DNA from: Bacilli bacterium
GTDB taxonomy: Bacteria; Bacillota_I; Bacilli_A; RF39; UBA660
Direction of reading: 5' to 3'
Length of the DNA stretch: 64,000 nucleotides
Assembly (NCBI GenBank): GCA_017519965.1
Contig: JAFWRK010000071.1
Span: forward strand, 40,399 to 104,398
A program made the position numbers and the translations under genes. Of this stretch, positions 7,377-16,239 are shown piece after piece; positions within the stretch are counted from its first letter, which is position 1, and the number at the start of each line of letters is the position of its first letter. Below the pieces are notes generated by a model. That model was not told the origin of the DNA and made no database searches. It saw only the letters and a program-made list of their open reading frames with translations.

Positions 7377-9041
7377 TTACACAGCTTGCTTTCTTCCAGT
7401 ATATGACCATCCAGCATTTAATAATGAAGTATCATTATATTTAGACCATTTAGTTCTTCTTGAACCTTCTTCAATTATTCTTCTAGTTTTTGTACTCTTA
7501 TAACATACAGTACCATATAAAGGTTCTTCACGTGTAGCTATTTCATTAACTGTAATAGTACTATAAATTGGTACTGTCTTAGTAGTATATGAAGCACATG
7601 AAGCAGTAACATCAATTGTACTACTTGAAGTAACTTTAGTAGTTGAATTAGATGTAGTTTCACCTGGAGTAACAACTTTAACTATTGATGAATTCATACC
7701 ACCATTAAATGTATATTTATCATAATAGTATTTAGGTAATGTTGTACAAGTTTCTTCACAATAACTATAATCAGCACCAGCAAATACATAATGTGTAGTA
7801 GCTGTATCTCTAGGTGGATTAGAATAACTTGCTCTACCAGCATAAGTCCAACTACATGTAGAACCACAAACATTAGATTGTGTTTGGTAACTAACATTAT
7901 TAATAGTAGTATAGTTTGTAGTAGTTGTTGTAGCATAAGTTGTATTATTAACAATTACATAATTATAACTTGAACAAGCTTTAACTTGATAAGAACCAGT
8001 TTGTCTAGTTATTTCTCTTGATCTTGTATATTTATTAGTATAAGTACCTATATTTTCTTTTCTATTATATAATTGTACTTTTCTAAGACATGTAAAATCA
8101 TCATCACTACAATTAACTTCTCTAGTATCACAACTAGTTTTAGACCAATCTGACCAATCTGTCCATTTAGATAACTTAGTACCTGTAGTTTTTTCATATT
8201 CATAAATGTAAGCAATTTTTCCATCTGAACTACTTGAACTAGATGAACTAGAACTTGAGCTACTTGATGAACTAGAACTACTAGATGAACTAGAGCTTGA
8301 GCTAGAACTAGATGAACTAGAACTACTTGATGAACTAGAACTTGAGCTAGAACTAGATGAACTAGAACTACTTGATTTAGAACTAGATGAACTAGAACTT
8401 GATTTTGATGATTTTGAAGATGAACTATTAGTTGAATAATCATCTTGTTTAGCAGGTCTTATTGTAATAACTGGAGAATAGTTATTAGCGTTTGAAGTAG
8501 TTTTACTTCCTTTTATTGCTATATTAGAATAATCTTTTTCACATACTGCACTCTTACAATATGTATAGCATCCTAAGTGAACTAAAATATAATCTTCATT
8601 TTCACTATCTTTTAAATTAACTTTTAAGATATATTCATCATCTGCTTTAGTTATTTTTACATAACTCTTATCAACGTCACAAGCTTTATTCTTTCCGTCA
8701 ATAAGTGGTGTAATGATTTTTTCTCCTATCATTGCACTTAGAGTCATAGTTTTAGACTCTCCTACTTCTGATGGTAATCTATCATCAGTAAAGTATGAAA
8801 TTGCAGCTTCTTTCATTCTTTCAAGATTTTCTTGGAAGATTCTAGTACTAGAAACTGAAATTTGAGTTGAATTGTTATTTCCATTACTACCAGATTTATT
8901 ATTTTCTTTAACTATTGTAGTAGGTGTAATAAACTTAGGTAATAGCCAAATTAATAGAAACACAAAAATAATTATTAAAATAAGTTTTAATAAGAAATCT
9001 TTAAATGGAAATCCCTTATGTTCATATTCTTCTGTGTACAT
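7377..9041 (-). CDS. Membrane-anchored poly-serine protein with Cys-rich C-terminal region
   Basis: 554 residues. I start it at ATG 9041 because GGAGGGGG lies directly upstream; the longer reading from 9062 would overlap that site. One membrane helix (about residues 16-38) is followed by an outside segment with paired cysteines (HLGCYTYCKSAVC). A Ser-rich linker then contains 50 consecutive serines (8226-8375). The C-terminal 270 residues hold many Cys, Thr and Tyr and begin with WTDWSDWSKTSC, a W-x-x-W-x-x-W pattern like thrombospondin type 1 repeats. Disulfide-bonded extracellular domains seem likely. No family is recognised. It is first in a two-gene operon with its own promoter. Confidence 0.75.
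   Translation of the reverse strand: MYTEEYEHKGFPFKDFLLKLILIIIFVFLLIWLLPKFITPTTIVKENNKSGSNGNNNSTQISVSSTRIFQENLERMKEAAISYFTDDRLPSEVGESKTMTLSAMIGEKIITPLIDGKNKACDVDKSYVKITKADDEYILKVNLKDSENEDYILVHLGCYTYCKSAVCEKDYSNIAIKGSKTTSNANNYSPVITIRPAKQDDYSTNSSSSKSSKSSSSSSSSKSSSSSSSSSSSSSSSSSSSSSSSSSSSSSSSSSSSSSSSSSSSSSSSSSSDGKIAYIYEYEKTTGTKLSKWTDWSDWSKTSCDTREVNCSDDDFTCLRKVQLYNRKENIGTYTNKYTRSREITRQTGSYQVKACSSYNYVIVNNTTYATTTTTNYTTINNVSYQTQSNVCGSTCSWTYAGRASYSNPPRDTATTHYVFAGADYSYCEETCTTLPKYYYDKYTFNGGMNSSIVKVVTPGETTSNSTTKVTSSSTIDVTASCASYTTKTVPIYSTITVNEIATREEPLYGTVCYKSTKTRRIIEEGSRRTKWSKYNDTSLLNAGWSYTGRKQAV
8226..8375 (-). repeat. 50-codon serine tract
   Basis: Fifty consecutive Ser codons made of AGT, TCA, TCT and AGC in irregular order, with partial repeats at the DNA level. 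Longer than the tract in the neighbouring gene. Confidence 0.85.
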
Positions 9042-9073
9042 AATATACCCCCTCCGACACATATATGTTTCCT

Positions 9074-9102
9074 ATTTTAACATAATAAAAGACGAAAGTC
9101 AA
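9074..9102 (-). promoter_or_regulatory. Promoter of the poly-serine operon
   Basis: On the minus strand: TTGACT (9102-9097), 17-base spacer, TAAAAT (9079-9074). It overlaps the stop codon region of the upstream Smr gene and points at the gene starting at 9041. Confidence 0.7.
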
Positions 9103-9359
9103 ATTTTTTTCCTTAGTTTGACAATCGTCTGACCATCGTTAAAATTATCAATTTTGTATGTTTCAACATACTTATTTTTGCTTAAAACTTGCTGCGTCGT
9201 TTTTCTTAAAATACCAGTACCAATTCCATGAATAATTATTACTGTATCATTAGATAAATCATAATTATCTCTAACAAAATCATTAATTTGAATTCTTGCA
9301 AAATCACTAGTTTCACCATGCAAATCTAAAGTAGGACAATTACTATATAATTTCATCAT
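9099..9359 (-). CDS. Stand-alone Smr-domain protein
   Basis: An 86-residue protein consisting of a single Smr domain, the fold found at the C-terminus of MutS2 and in stand-alone nucleases. The DLHG motif (about residues 12-15) and the HGIGTGILR motif (about 44-52) are both present. Known Smr domains bind or nick DNA or RNA; here there is no ATPase part, so this is not MutS2. The start overlaps the end of the PfkB gene by 17 bases, so the two are co-transcribed. Two adjacent ATGs (9359 and 9356) are possible starts. Confidence 0.85.
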   Translation of the reverse strand: MMKLYSNCPTLDLHGETSDFARIQINDFVRDNYDLSNDTVIIIHGIGTGILRKTTQQVLSKNKYVETYKIDNFNDGQTIVKLRKKI

Positions 9360-10242
9360 ATTCCAATACTTCTTTTAACTCTGGAATTGAATATCTAGCA
9401 CCAACTCTAGTAACAGATATTGCAGCTGTAATAGATGCATAACGTATTGTTTCTCTAAGAGTATAACCATTACTTATAAAATATGTAAATGCTCCATGAA
9501 ATATATCTCCAGCACCAGTAGAATCAAGTGCTTTAACTTTAATACTAGGAATTACTTCATAACCTCCATCAATAAATGTAAAACTACCTTTATCTTCTAA
9601 AGTAATAATAACTTGATTATTAAAATAAGCAGATAATTCTTTATGACATTTAATTAAACCATCTAAATCATTAGCATTTAATTTAGTATTAGAAAACTCT
9701 TCAGCAAAATCTTTAGAACAAATTAAATATTTAACCATTTTACCTAAATGTCTAGTATCAGTATTAAGTCTACCAGCATCTAGTACACTAATCTTATCTT
9801 TTCCATTATGTCTTAATAATTCTTCAGCAGAATCAGGATGCTCTCCATCAATTAGAATAACATCACAATCTATATTTAATTCTCTATTTAATTTTCTAAT
9901 TGGTTTATCTTTAGAAGATAAAATAGTACGAGAACCATTACTTCTATTTGCAATAATATAACTACTAGTAGTGTAATGATCTTCATGTTTTTCAAGTAAA
10001 GAAGTATCACATCCAACTTTTTCATATTCTTTAATTATTTGATCACCATAAAAATCATTCCCGATAACAGAAGCAATAGCTGTATCCATACCCCATTTAG
10101 CAAGTAAATAAGCACCATTAGCAGCAGGACCACCACCACACTCAATATGACCTTCTAATCGATATTTAATATTTTCAGTAGGATATTCATCCATTGGTAA
10201 AGTAGTATCATAAGTAGAATGACCCACACATACAACTTTCAT
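9343..10242 (-). CDS. PfkB-family carbohydrate kinase
   Basis: 299 residues, normal for the ribokinase fold. The N-terminal sugar-binding signature (GGGPAANGAYLLAKWG, about residues 37-52) and the C-terminal ATP/anion-hole signature DSTGAGDIFHGAF with the catalytic Asp are both intact. The family phosphorylates sugars or nucleosides such as ribose, fructose, adenosine or 2-keto-3-deoxygluconate. The substrate cannot be fixed because no transport or sugar genes are adjacent. The start at 10242 has GAGGGTG just upstream and an extended -10 promoter farther up. The Smr gene follows with overlap. Confidence 0.88.
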   Translation of the reverse strand: MKVVCVGHSTYDTTLPMDEYPTENIKYRLEGHIECGGGPAANGAYLLAKWGMDTAIASVIGNDFYGDQIIKEYEKVGCDTSLLEKHEDHYTTSSYIIANRSNGSRTILSSKDKPIRKLNRELNIDCDVILIDGEHPDSAEELLRHNGKDKISVLDAGRLNTDTRHLGKMVKYLICSKDFAEEFSNTKLNANDLDGLIKCHKELSAYFNNQVIITLEDKGSFTFIDGGYEVIPSIKVKALDSTGAGDIFHGAFTYFISNGYTLRETIRYASITAAISVTRVGARYSIPELKEVLEYDEII

Positions 10243-10269
10243 AAGTTCACCCTCTCTATCAATAATACT

Positions 10270-10278
10270 ATTATATCA
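10270..10278 (-). promoter_or_regulatory. Extended -10 promoter for the PfkB gene
   Basis: TGATATAAT on the minus strand fits the TGnTATAAT extended -10 form; no convincing -35 box is visible. It lies 28 bases before the start codon. Confidence 0.55.
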
Positions 10279-10318
10279 AAAAAAGATTACAATTCCACCA
10301 ATTTTACTATAATAAAAA

Positions 10319-10346
10319 TTAAAAAAGACACTATTTACAGTGTCTA
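10319..10346 (-). terminator. Terminator of the gene at 10331-10936
   Basis: AGACACT, a 6-base loop and AGTGTCT on the minus strand, then a T-run. The stop codon lies in the hairpin. Confidence 0.75.
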
Positions 10347-10936
10347 TAATTCTTAACCATTATTTTTTGATAATGCTCATTATCTTTTTCTAAAGCTTGA
10401 TCTCTATACTTACAAGCTGTAGCAAGTTGTTTACCCAACTCATCAACACTCTTCCAAGCAATAGCAACCGCAGCATCATCATTTAAAAATACTCCACCAT
10501 CAGCAGTATAAATAATATTTATTTTTCCTGACTCTTCACTATTCATTTTTCTTTCAATAGATATTTCTGTATAGTCTTGAGAACCAACTTTTCTATATTT
10601 ATTATATTTCTTATCAAAAGCTTCTTCCGGTAAAACTTCAGTTGGTTTATTATAATCTAAATCATCAAAAAAAGAGACTTTAATAGGTACTAATAATCTA
10701 TTATTACCATCTTCAGAAACACATTGTATATATCCAGTATCTTTAATTGGATATTTAAAATCATTATAAATATGTAATAAATTTAAGAAAGAATCACTAG
10801 ATAAATACTGAAAAACAGACTTTAATAATTCCTTCTTATCATCAGAAATTCTATCATAATAATCAACTTCCATTAAATAATTATTACGTGTACTAACAGG
10901 TTTATTAAGTTCATCCATATAATGTTTTAATTCCAT
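10331..10936 (-). CDS. Soluble protein of unknown function
   Basis: 201 residues, not recognised. It has no signal peptide or membrane helix. The N-terminal 60 residues look helical and acidic, the middle has beta character (GYIQCVSEDGNNRLLVPIKVSFF), and the C-terminal 60 residues look helical with an Ala-rich stretch. I start it at ATG 10936 because GGAGG sits nine bases upstream; the reading from 10978 would contain that ribosome site. It has its own terminator and no close partner gene, so context gives no clue to its job. Confidence 0.7.
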   Translation of the reverse strand: MELKHYMDELNKPVSTRNNYLMEVDYYDRISDDKKELLKSVFQYLSSDSFLNLLHIYNDFKYPIKDTGYIQCVSEDGNNRLLVPIKVSFFDDLDYNKPTEVLPEEAFDKKYNKYRKVGSQDYTEISIERKMNSEESGKINIIYTADGGVFLNDDAAVAIAWKSVDELGKQLATACKYRDQALEKDNEHYQKIMVKNYRHCK

Positions 10937-11007
10937 AAAATATATCCTCCAAAGCATAATACTCTTCATTAGTTTCATATACTAACATTAAATAATAAAA
11001 AAATCAA

Positions 11008-11034
11008 ACAAAAAAAGTGGAATAGTCCACTTAT
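11008..11034 (-). terminator. Terminator of the ppdK operon
   Basis: AAGTGGA, loop CTAT, TCCACTT then a T-run on the minus strand, right after the stop at 11031. Confidence 0.8.
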
Positions 11035-12404
11035 TTTCTAATTGCATCAACATCTTTATACGTAATACAATTATTACCTTTAAGTCTAACATTATTGCCA
11101 CTACAAACAAGTCCCTCTTCTTTAGTAGTGGTTTTACTATAGTTAACACATCTATCATTTAAAACCAACGTATAACCAGAAGAACATACTCTTTCATGTT
11201 GTGCATCTTCTTTTTCTTCTTTTATACATTTATTATCAACTAATTTAAATCCTTCATTACAAGAATAACCTTTTATTTCAGGTTCTCTATACATAAAAGT
11301 ATCAGGACATAAATCTACATAAGTACCTTTAGATTTCTCATATATACTACCATTGGGACAAACCCACTGATCTTCATCATCTATAGTATAACATCCACCA
11401 TTAATAACAGTGTCTCCATTAGGACAACCACCATTTATCAAAGGAGCAGGACCATTAGCACATTTACCACCAATCATAACATGACCAGGGTTTGTTAAAC
11501 ATCTAAGTATAGGTGCTTGAGCATTAGACTTATCAACACAATAATACTTATCAGCATTATCTATGCCAGTAGTATAGAAATCTCCTTTTTTACCAAGTTC
11601 TCCAACAGAACAGTTATATTCTACTTTAGCATCTTCTTCTAACATTCTAACACATTTATTATTTACTAAAGTATATTCATCTAAACATACTAATTTATTA
11701 GTTTCTTCAATAGGACCTTCTAAATAACAAGTACCATCAATTTCTATATATCCCCTAGGACATACCATTCCAGTAGATGCAGATACTCTACTAACTTCTT
11801 TAAGGCATCTAGTACCTTCAAGAATATAACCATCCTTACAATAAAAATCACCATTTTTAGTATCATCTAACTCAGTAATAGATTTGTTAACTAAATTAGA
11901 TACACTAATACTTTTATTATCCTTCTTTATAGAATGAATATATGAAGCTTTAGCTAAACTAATATTATATTTCTTAGATAATATTTTGTCTTCACTACTT
12001 ATTTTATCAATGATTACTACCTCAGAACTAATTTCATTTTTTTCAAACTCTTCATTAATAAAACCAGTATACTTTTTTAAATTAAGATCATCTTTAGAAT
12101 AGATTAACACTACAACTCTATCATCTTCTACATATCCTTTTTCTACAATAGTATCAATTACATTTTCTATAACTAAAGATAATTCTTTACCTTTAAAATT
12201 ATTTCTTAATATTTCTTTACCATCATCATTAATCGCATTAACACTCTTAACAATATTTTTCTTATTAAAATTAATCTCAATACTAGGATTAATATCGATA
12301 GTTAAAGATAAAGATTTATTAATGATTATTAAAAAAGTAACTAAAGAAGAAATTAATAATAATACAAACAATGTAATACATAGTACAATAGTTTTCTTTT
12401 TCAT
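11031..12404 (-). CDS. Membrane-anchored RsgI-like protein with Cys-rich repeats
   Basis: About 457 residues from ATG 12404; a GTG at 12413 that overlaps the upstream stop by one base is the alternative. One membrane helix (about residues 5-30) is followed by a domain starting LTIDINPSIEINFNKKNIV, then AINDDGKEIL. This matches the extracytoplasmic domain that follows the membrane span in RsgI anti-sigma-I factors. The usual cytoplasmic anti-sigma domain is missing, so it should not bind a sigma factor. From about residue 180 onward come repeats of the form C-x-x-G-Y-x-L-x(n)-C, resembling growth-factor-receptor or EGF-like Cys-rich modules. It is third in the ppdK operon. A sensing or adhesive surface role is inference. 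Confidence 0.7.
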   Translation of the reverse strand: MKKKTIVLCITLFVLLLISSLVTFLIIINKSLSLTIDINPSIEINFNKKNIVKSVNAINDDGKEILRNNFKGKELSLVIENVIDTIVEKGYVEDDRVVVLIYSKDDLNLKKYTGFINEEFEKNEISSEVVIIDKISSEDKILSKKYNISLAKASYIHSIKKDNKSISVSNLVNKSITELDDTKNGDFYCKDGYILEGTRCLKEVSRVSASTGMVCPRGYIEIDGTCYLEGPIEETNKLVCLDEYTLVNNKCVRMLEEDAKVEYNCSVGELGKKGDFYTTGIDNADKYYCVDKSNAQAPILRCLTNPGHVMIGGKCANGPAPLINGGCPNGDTVINGGCYTIDDEDQWVCPNGSIYEKSKGTYVDLCPDTFMYREPEIKGYSCNEGFKLVDNKCIKEEKEDAQHERVCSSGYTLVLNDRCVNYSKTTTKEEGLVCSGNNVRLKGNNCITYKDVDAIRK

Positions 12405-12412
12405 AATACACA

Positions 12413-13519
12413 CTAATCCACTTTTTCTATATATCCAGAAGTAGGTAAATTATACATATCATCTGTTACAGGTTCATATCTACCATTCCAGTCGTGATCT
12501 GTAAAGCCTATATCAGCTTTATATATATCACCAGTCTCTGTATCATATACTCTTTCATATCCTAAAGTAGCATCACTTTGTTTTTGACTAATAATATCAT
12601 AAGAGTTATTTCTCTTCTCCCATGAATCCATAATCATATCAGACATTTGATCATATACTTTTTGATTAGCTTGAATAGTATTTAATATACTAGATTCTTC
12701 CTTATTAAATCCATTTATAAATTCATCACTAAATTGTATTGTACCTAAACATTTATCTAATACAGGCTGCCAATTAACAAACTCTTCATCAGGAGCACTC
12801 ATAAGTACAATATTATAAACATTTAAAGGCCAAACATCTATCTGACCACTTGACCAATTAAATGGATTAGAATAAACATAATAAGTACCTGCTGACATAA
12901 CATTAGCTGTAAATAAACCTTGAGCTTTCTTATTAGAACTATCAGTATATGTAGCTCTTAATACATTACCACCTATTTCATTAGTACCTAAATCTTCTAC
13001 TACACTAAAATCATTAAGTAAAGGTAAATAATTAGATTTAGCATCATTTTTATTAACATACTCTGCTGTTTCATTCCATACTTTATAGAAACCATCAGTA
13101 TTTTGAGGATCTATTACAGGTAATTGTGCAAATAAATTACCAGGATAATATGTTTGCTGCCAATTCTTAGCATCCCAAGATTTATTATATCCTTCTAATT
13201 TCATTCCAAAAAGAAACATATATGTTGGATTAGATGGATCATAAACTTTAAATGAATAATGAATATAATCAAATGGAGCAACAACTACTTCCCATCCCTT
13301 AGGTTTATTAAACGAAACTAAACCATTATCATACTTTTCATATTCAATAGTTTTAGCAGCATCCTTAGTAATCTTAACTTCTTCTTTTTTAGGAAGAATA
13401 CCCATCTTACCAGAAGTTGAATCACCAGTAATAAATAAGTAAATGCTAGCTCCTAAAAGACTAAGTACAACAAGTGAAAAAACAACTACAATAATAATTA
13501 TTAAACTCTTCTTTTTCAT
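12413..13519 (-). CDS. Membrane-anchored extracytoplasmic protein of unknown function
   Basis: 368 residues. A basic start (MKKK) and one long hydrophobic helix (about residues 5-30) give an N-terminal anchor or uncleaved signal; no lipobox cysteine is visible. The outside part begins with FNKPKGWEVVVAP, similar to the start of PsbP/DUF1795-like domains that are read as kP-x-GW strands, and ends with a segment rich in Tyr, Asp and Gly (YERVYDTETGDIYKADIGF). No catalytic motif is visible. It begins eight bases after ppdK stops and is followed by the RsgI-like gene with a one- to nine-base gap or overlap, so all three are one unit. Confidence 0.68.
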   Translation of the reverse strand: MKKKSLIIIIVVVFSLVVLSLLGASIYLFITGDSTSGKMGILPKKEEVKITKDAAKTIEYEKYDNGLVSFNKPKGWEVVVAPFDYIHYSFKVYDPSNPTYMFLFGMKLEGYNKSWDAKNWQQTYYPGNLFAQLPVIDPQNTDGFYKVWNETAEYVNKNDAKSNYLPLLNDFSVVEDLGTNEIGGNVLRATYTDSSNKKAQGLFTANVMSAGTYYVYSNPFNWSSGQIDVWPLNVYNIVLMSAPDEEFVNWQPVLDKCLGTIQFSDEFINGFNKEESSILNTIQANQKVYDQMSDMIMDSWEKRNNSYDIISQKQSDATLGYERVYDTETGDIYKADIGFTDHDWNGRYEPVTDDMYNLPTSGYIEKVD

Positions 13520-13527
13520 AATAACCT

Positions 13528-16158
13528 CTAAATAATATCTTTTTCTTCTAATATTGCAGCTCTTGCAGCAGCAAGTCTAGCTACTGGTACTCTAAATGGA
13601 GAACAAGATACATAAGTAAGTCCTACTCTATGACAGAACTCAATACTCTTTGGATCTCCACCATGTTCGCCACAAATACCTAATTCAATATCTTTTCTAA
13701 CATTTATAGCACGTCTTACAGACATATCAACAAGTCTTCCTACACCTTCTTGATCTATAGATGCAAATGGATCATTTTCTAAAATACCTTTGTCGTAATA
13801 ATCCTTTAAGAATTTAGAAGCATCATCTCTTGAGAATCCATAAGTCATTTGTGTTAAATCATTAGTTCCATAACTAAAGAATTCAGCCTCTTTTGCTATC
13901 TTATCAGATATTAAAGTAGCTCTAGGAATTTCTATCATAGTACCTATCTTATAATCTACTTTAGTATTCTTCTCATCCATTACTTTATTAGCTTCATTTA
14001 CAACTATCTCTTTAATATAAGTAAATTCTTTTAATGTTCCAACTAATGGAATCATTATTTCAGGTTTTACTACTAATCCTTCATTTTTAACATTAATGGC
14101 AGCTTCAATTACTGCTCTAGTCTGCATCTTAGCTATTTCAGGATAAGTAATAGCTAATCTACAACCTCTATGACCCATCATTGGATTAAACTCTTTTAAT
14201 GAATCTACTCTAGTTTTTAAATCTTCAAAACTCATATCCAATGAACTAGCTAATTCTTTTATTTCTTCTTCAGTATGAGGTAAAAACTCATGTAATGGTG
14301 GATCTAAAAATCTAATTGTAACTACATATCCAGCCATTTCTCTAAATAAACCTTCAAAGTCCTCTCTTTGATAAGGTAATATCTTACTTAAAGCCTCTTC
14401 TCTTTTTTCTAAAGTATCAGCTGTAATCATTCTTCTAAAGTTAAAAATACGTTTTTCATCAAAGAACATATGCTCAGTACGACAAAGTCCTATACCTTTA
14501 GCTCCAAATAATCTTGCTTGTTTTGCATCTTTAGGAGTATCAGCATTAGTTCTAACCTCTAGATGTGCTCTATCATCTGCCCATTTCATTAATGTTTCAA
14601 AGTCTCCTGATATAGTAGGAGGTACAGTATCTATTTTCTCACCATATACTAATCCAGTAGAACCATCTAAACTAATCCAATCACCTTCATGAAATACAGT
14701 ACTATCTTTAGTAGTCAAAGTCTTATTATCTTCATCTACTACTATCTCACCACAACCAGATACACAACAAGTACCCATTCCTCTAGCTACAACAGCAGCA
14801 TGAGAAGTCATTCCTCCACGTACTGTTAATACTCCATGAGCAACATTCATACCTTCAATGTCTTCTGGAGAAGTTTCAGCTCTTGCTAAAATTAAATCTT
14901 TCTCTCCGGCTTCAGCAAAATCTAAAGCAGCTTGTGCAGTAAAACATAATTTACCAGTTGCAGCTCCAGGTGATGCAGCTAAACCTTTAGCAATTACTTT
15001 TCCATTTTTTAATTTTTCTTCATCAAAATTAGGATGTAATAATTGATCTAATTGCAATGGTTCAACTCTCATTAAAGCTTCATCTATAGATATCATTTTA
15101 CTATTTACCATATCAACAGCAATCTTTAATGCAGCTTTACAAGTTCTCTTACCATTTCTTGTTTGTAACATAAATAATTTACCATCTTCAATAGTAAATT
15201 CCATATCTTGCATATCATGATAATGGTTTTCTAATATATTACAAATTCGTTTAAATTCATCATAACACTCAGGCATTACATCTTTTAATGTATCAATACT
15301 TTGAGGAGTACGTATACCAGCAACAACATCCTCTCCTTGAGCATTCATTAAATACTCACCAAATAAAGCATTTTCACCAGTAGCTGGATTTCTAGTAAAT
15401 GCAACACCAGTACCAGAAGTATCTCCTTTATTACCATAAACCATTTCTTGAACATTAACAGCAGTACCCCATTCACTAGGAATATCATTAAGCCTTCTAT
15501 AAGTAATTGCTCTATCATTATTCCAACTTCTAAATACAGCTTTAACAGCTTCTATTAATTGTTCTTTAGGGTCTTGTGGGAAATCATTTCCAGTAAGATT
15601 TTTATATTCAATCTTATATTTATTAACTACTTCAACTAAATCCTCAGCACTAAGTTCAGTATCTAATTTAACTTTCTTTTCTTCTTTAATCTTATCAAAT
15701 AATCCCTCAAACTTTTCTTTAGGTAATTCCATAACTACATCTGCAAACATTTGAATGAATCTTCTATAAGAATCATATACAAATCTCTTATTAGTAATCT
15801 TAGAAAAACTTTCTGCTACTGTATCATTCATACCTAAGTTAAGAATGGTATCCATCATTCCAGGCATAGAAGCTCTAGCTCCACTTCTAACAGAAACTAA
15901 TAAAGGATTATTAACATCTCCAAAAACTTTACCAGTAATACCTTCCAACTCTTTTATTTTATCTATTATTTGTTCTTTAATATCATCACTTAATTTTTTA
16001 TCATCAGCATAATATTTATTACAAGCTTCAGTTGTAATAGTAAATCCTCTAGGAACAGGTAAACCTAATGAAGTCATTTCAGTTAAATTAGCTCCTTTAC
16101 CCCCTAATAAATCACGCATATCTTTATTACCTTCACTGAACAAATAAACATATTTCAT
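13528..16158 (-). CDS. ppdK: Pyruvate, phosphate dikinase
   Basis: 876 residues, full length for the family. It interconverts pyruvate + ATP + phosphate with phosphoenolpyruvate + AMP + pyrophosphate in the cytosol. The ATP-grasp domain begins LLGGKGANLTEM, the swivelling domain carries the phosphorylated histidine in GGMTSHAAVVARGMG (about residue 455), and the C-terminal PEP-binding barrel has GTNDLTQMTYG and the catalytic Cys region GICGEHGGD. In fermentative bacteria it often works in glycolysis with pyrophosphate, which fits with the pyrophosphatase in this window. AAGGAGG precedes the ATG and a TATAAT lies about 25 bases upstream. Two surface-protein genes follow in the same operon, an unexpected pairing. 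Confidence 0.97.
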   Translation of the reverse strand: MKYVYLFSEGNKDMRDLLGGKGANLTEMTSLGLPVPRGFTITTEACNKYYADDKKLSDDIKEQIIDKIKELEGITGKVFGDVNNPLLVSVRSGARASMPGMMDTILNLGMNDTVAESFSKITNKRFVYDSYRRFIQMFADVVMELPKEKFEGLFDKIKEEKKVKLDTELSAEDLVEVVNKYKIEYKNLTGNDFPQDPKEQLIEAVKAVFRSWNNDRAITYRRLNDIPSEWGTAVNVQEMVYGNKGDTSGTGVAFTRNPATGENALFGEYLMNAQGEDVVAGIRTPQSIDTLKDVMPECYDEFKRICNILENHYHDMQDMEFTIEDGKLFMLQTRNGKRTCKAALKIAVDMVNSKMISIDEALMRVEPLQLDQLLHPNFDEEKLKNGKVIAKGLAASPGAATGKLCFTAQAALDFAEAGEKDLILARAETSPEDIEGMNVAHGVLTVRGGMTSHAAVVARGMGTCCVSGCGEIVVDEDNKTLTTKDSTVFHEGDWISLDGSTGLVYGEKIDTVPPTISGDFETLMKWADDRAHLEVRTNADTPKDAKQARLFGAKGIGLCRTEHMFFDEKRIFNFRRMITADTLEKREEALSKILPYQREDFEGLFREMAGYVVTIRFLDPPLHEFLPHTEEEIKELASSLDMSFEDLKTRVDSLKEFNPMMGHRGCRLAITYPEIAKMQTRAVIEAAINVKNEGLVVKPEIMIPLVGTLKEFTYIKEIVVNEANKVMDEKNTKVDYKIGTMIEIPRATLISDKIAKEAEFFSYGTNDLTQMTYGFSRDDASKFLKDYYDKGILENDPFASIDQEGVGRLVDMSVRRAINVRKDIELGICGEHGGDPKSIEFCHRVGLTYVSCSPFRVPVARLAAARAAILEEKDII

Positions 16159-16210
16159 ATATAGTGCCTCCTTATTCTAATCTATTATAATTATAGCAAT
16201 AAACATAAAT

Positions 16211-16239
16211 AAAAAAAAGACTAAATAATTAGTCTTTTT
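16211..16239 (-). terminator. Terminator between cvpA and ppdK
   Basis: AAAAGACTA/TAGTCTTTT stem on the minus strand followed by a long T-run, at the stop of cvpA. Confidence 0.75.

Noticed and set aside
8226..8375. CRISPR-like or minisatellite array
   Set aside because: The repetition is only at the level of Ser codons; there are no fixed-length repeats separated by unique spacers.
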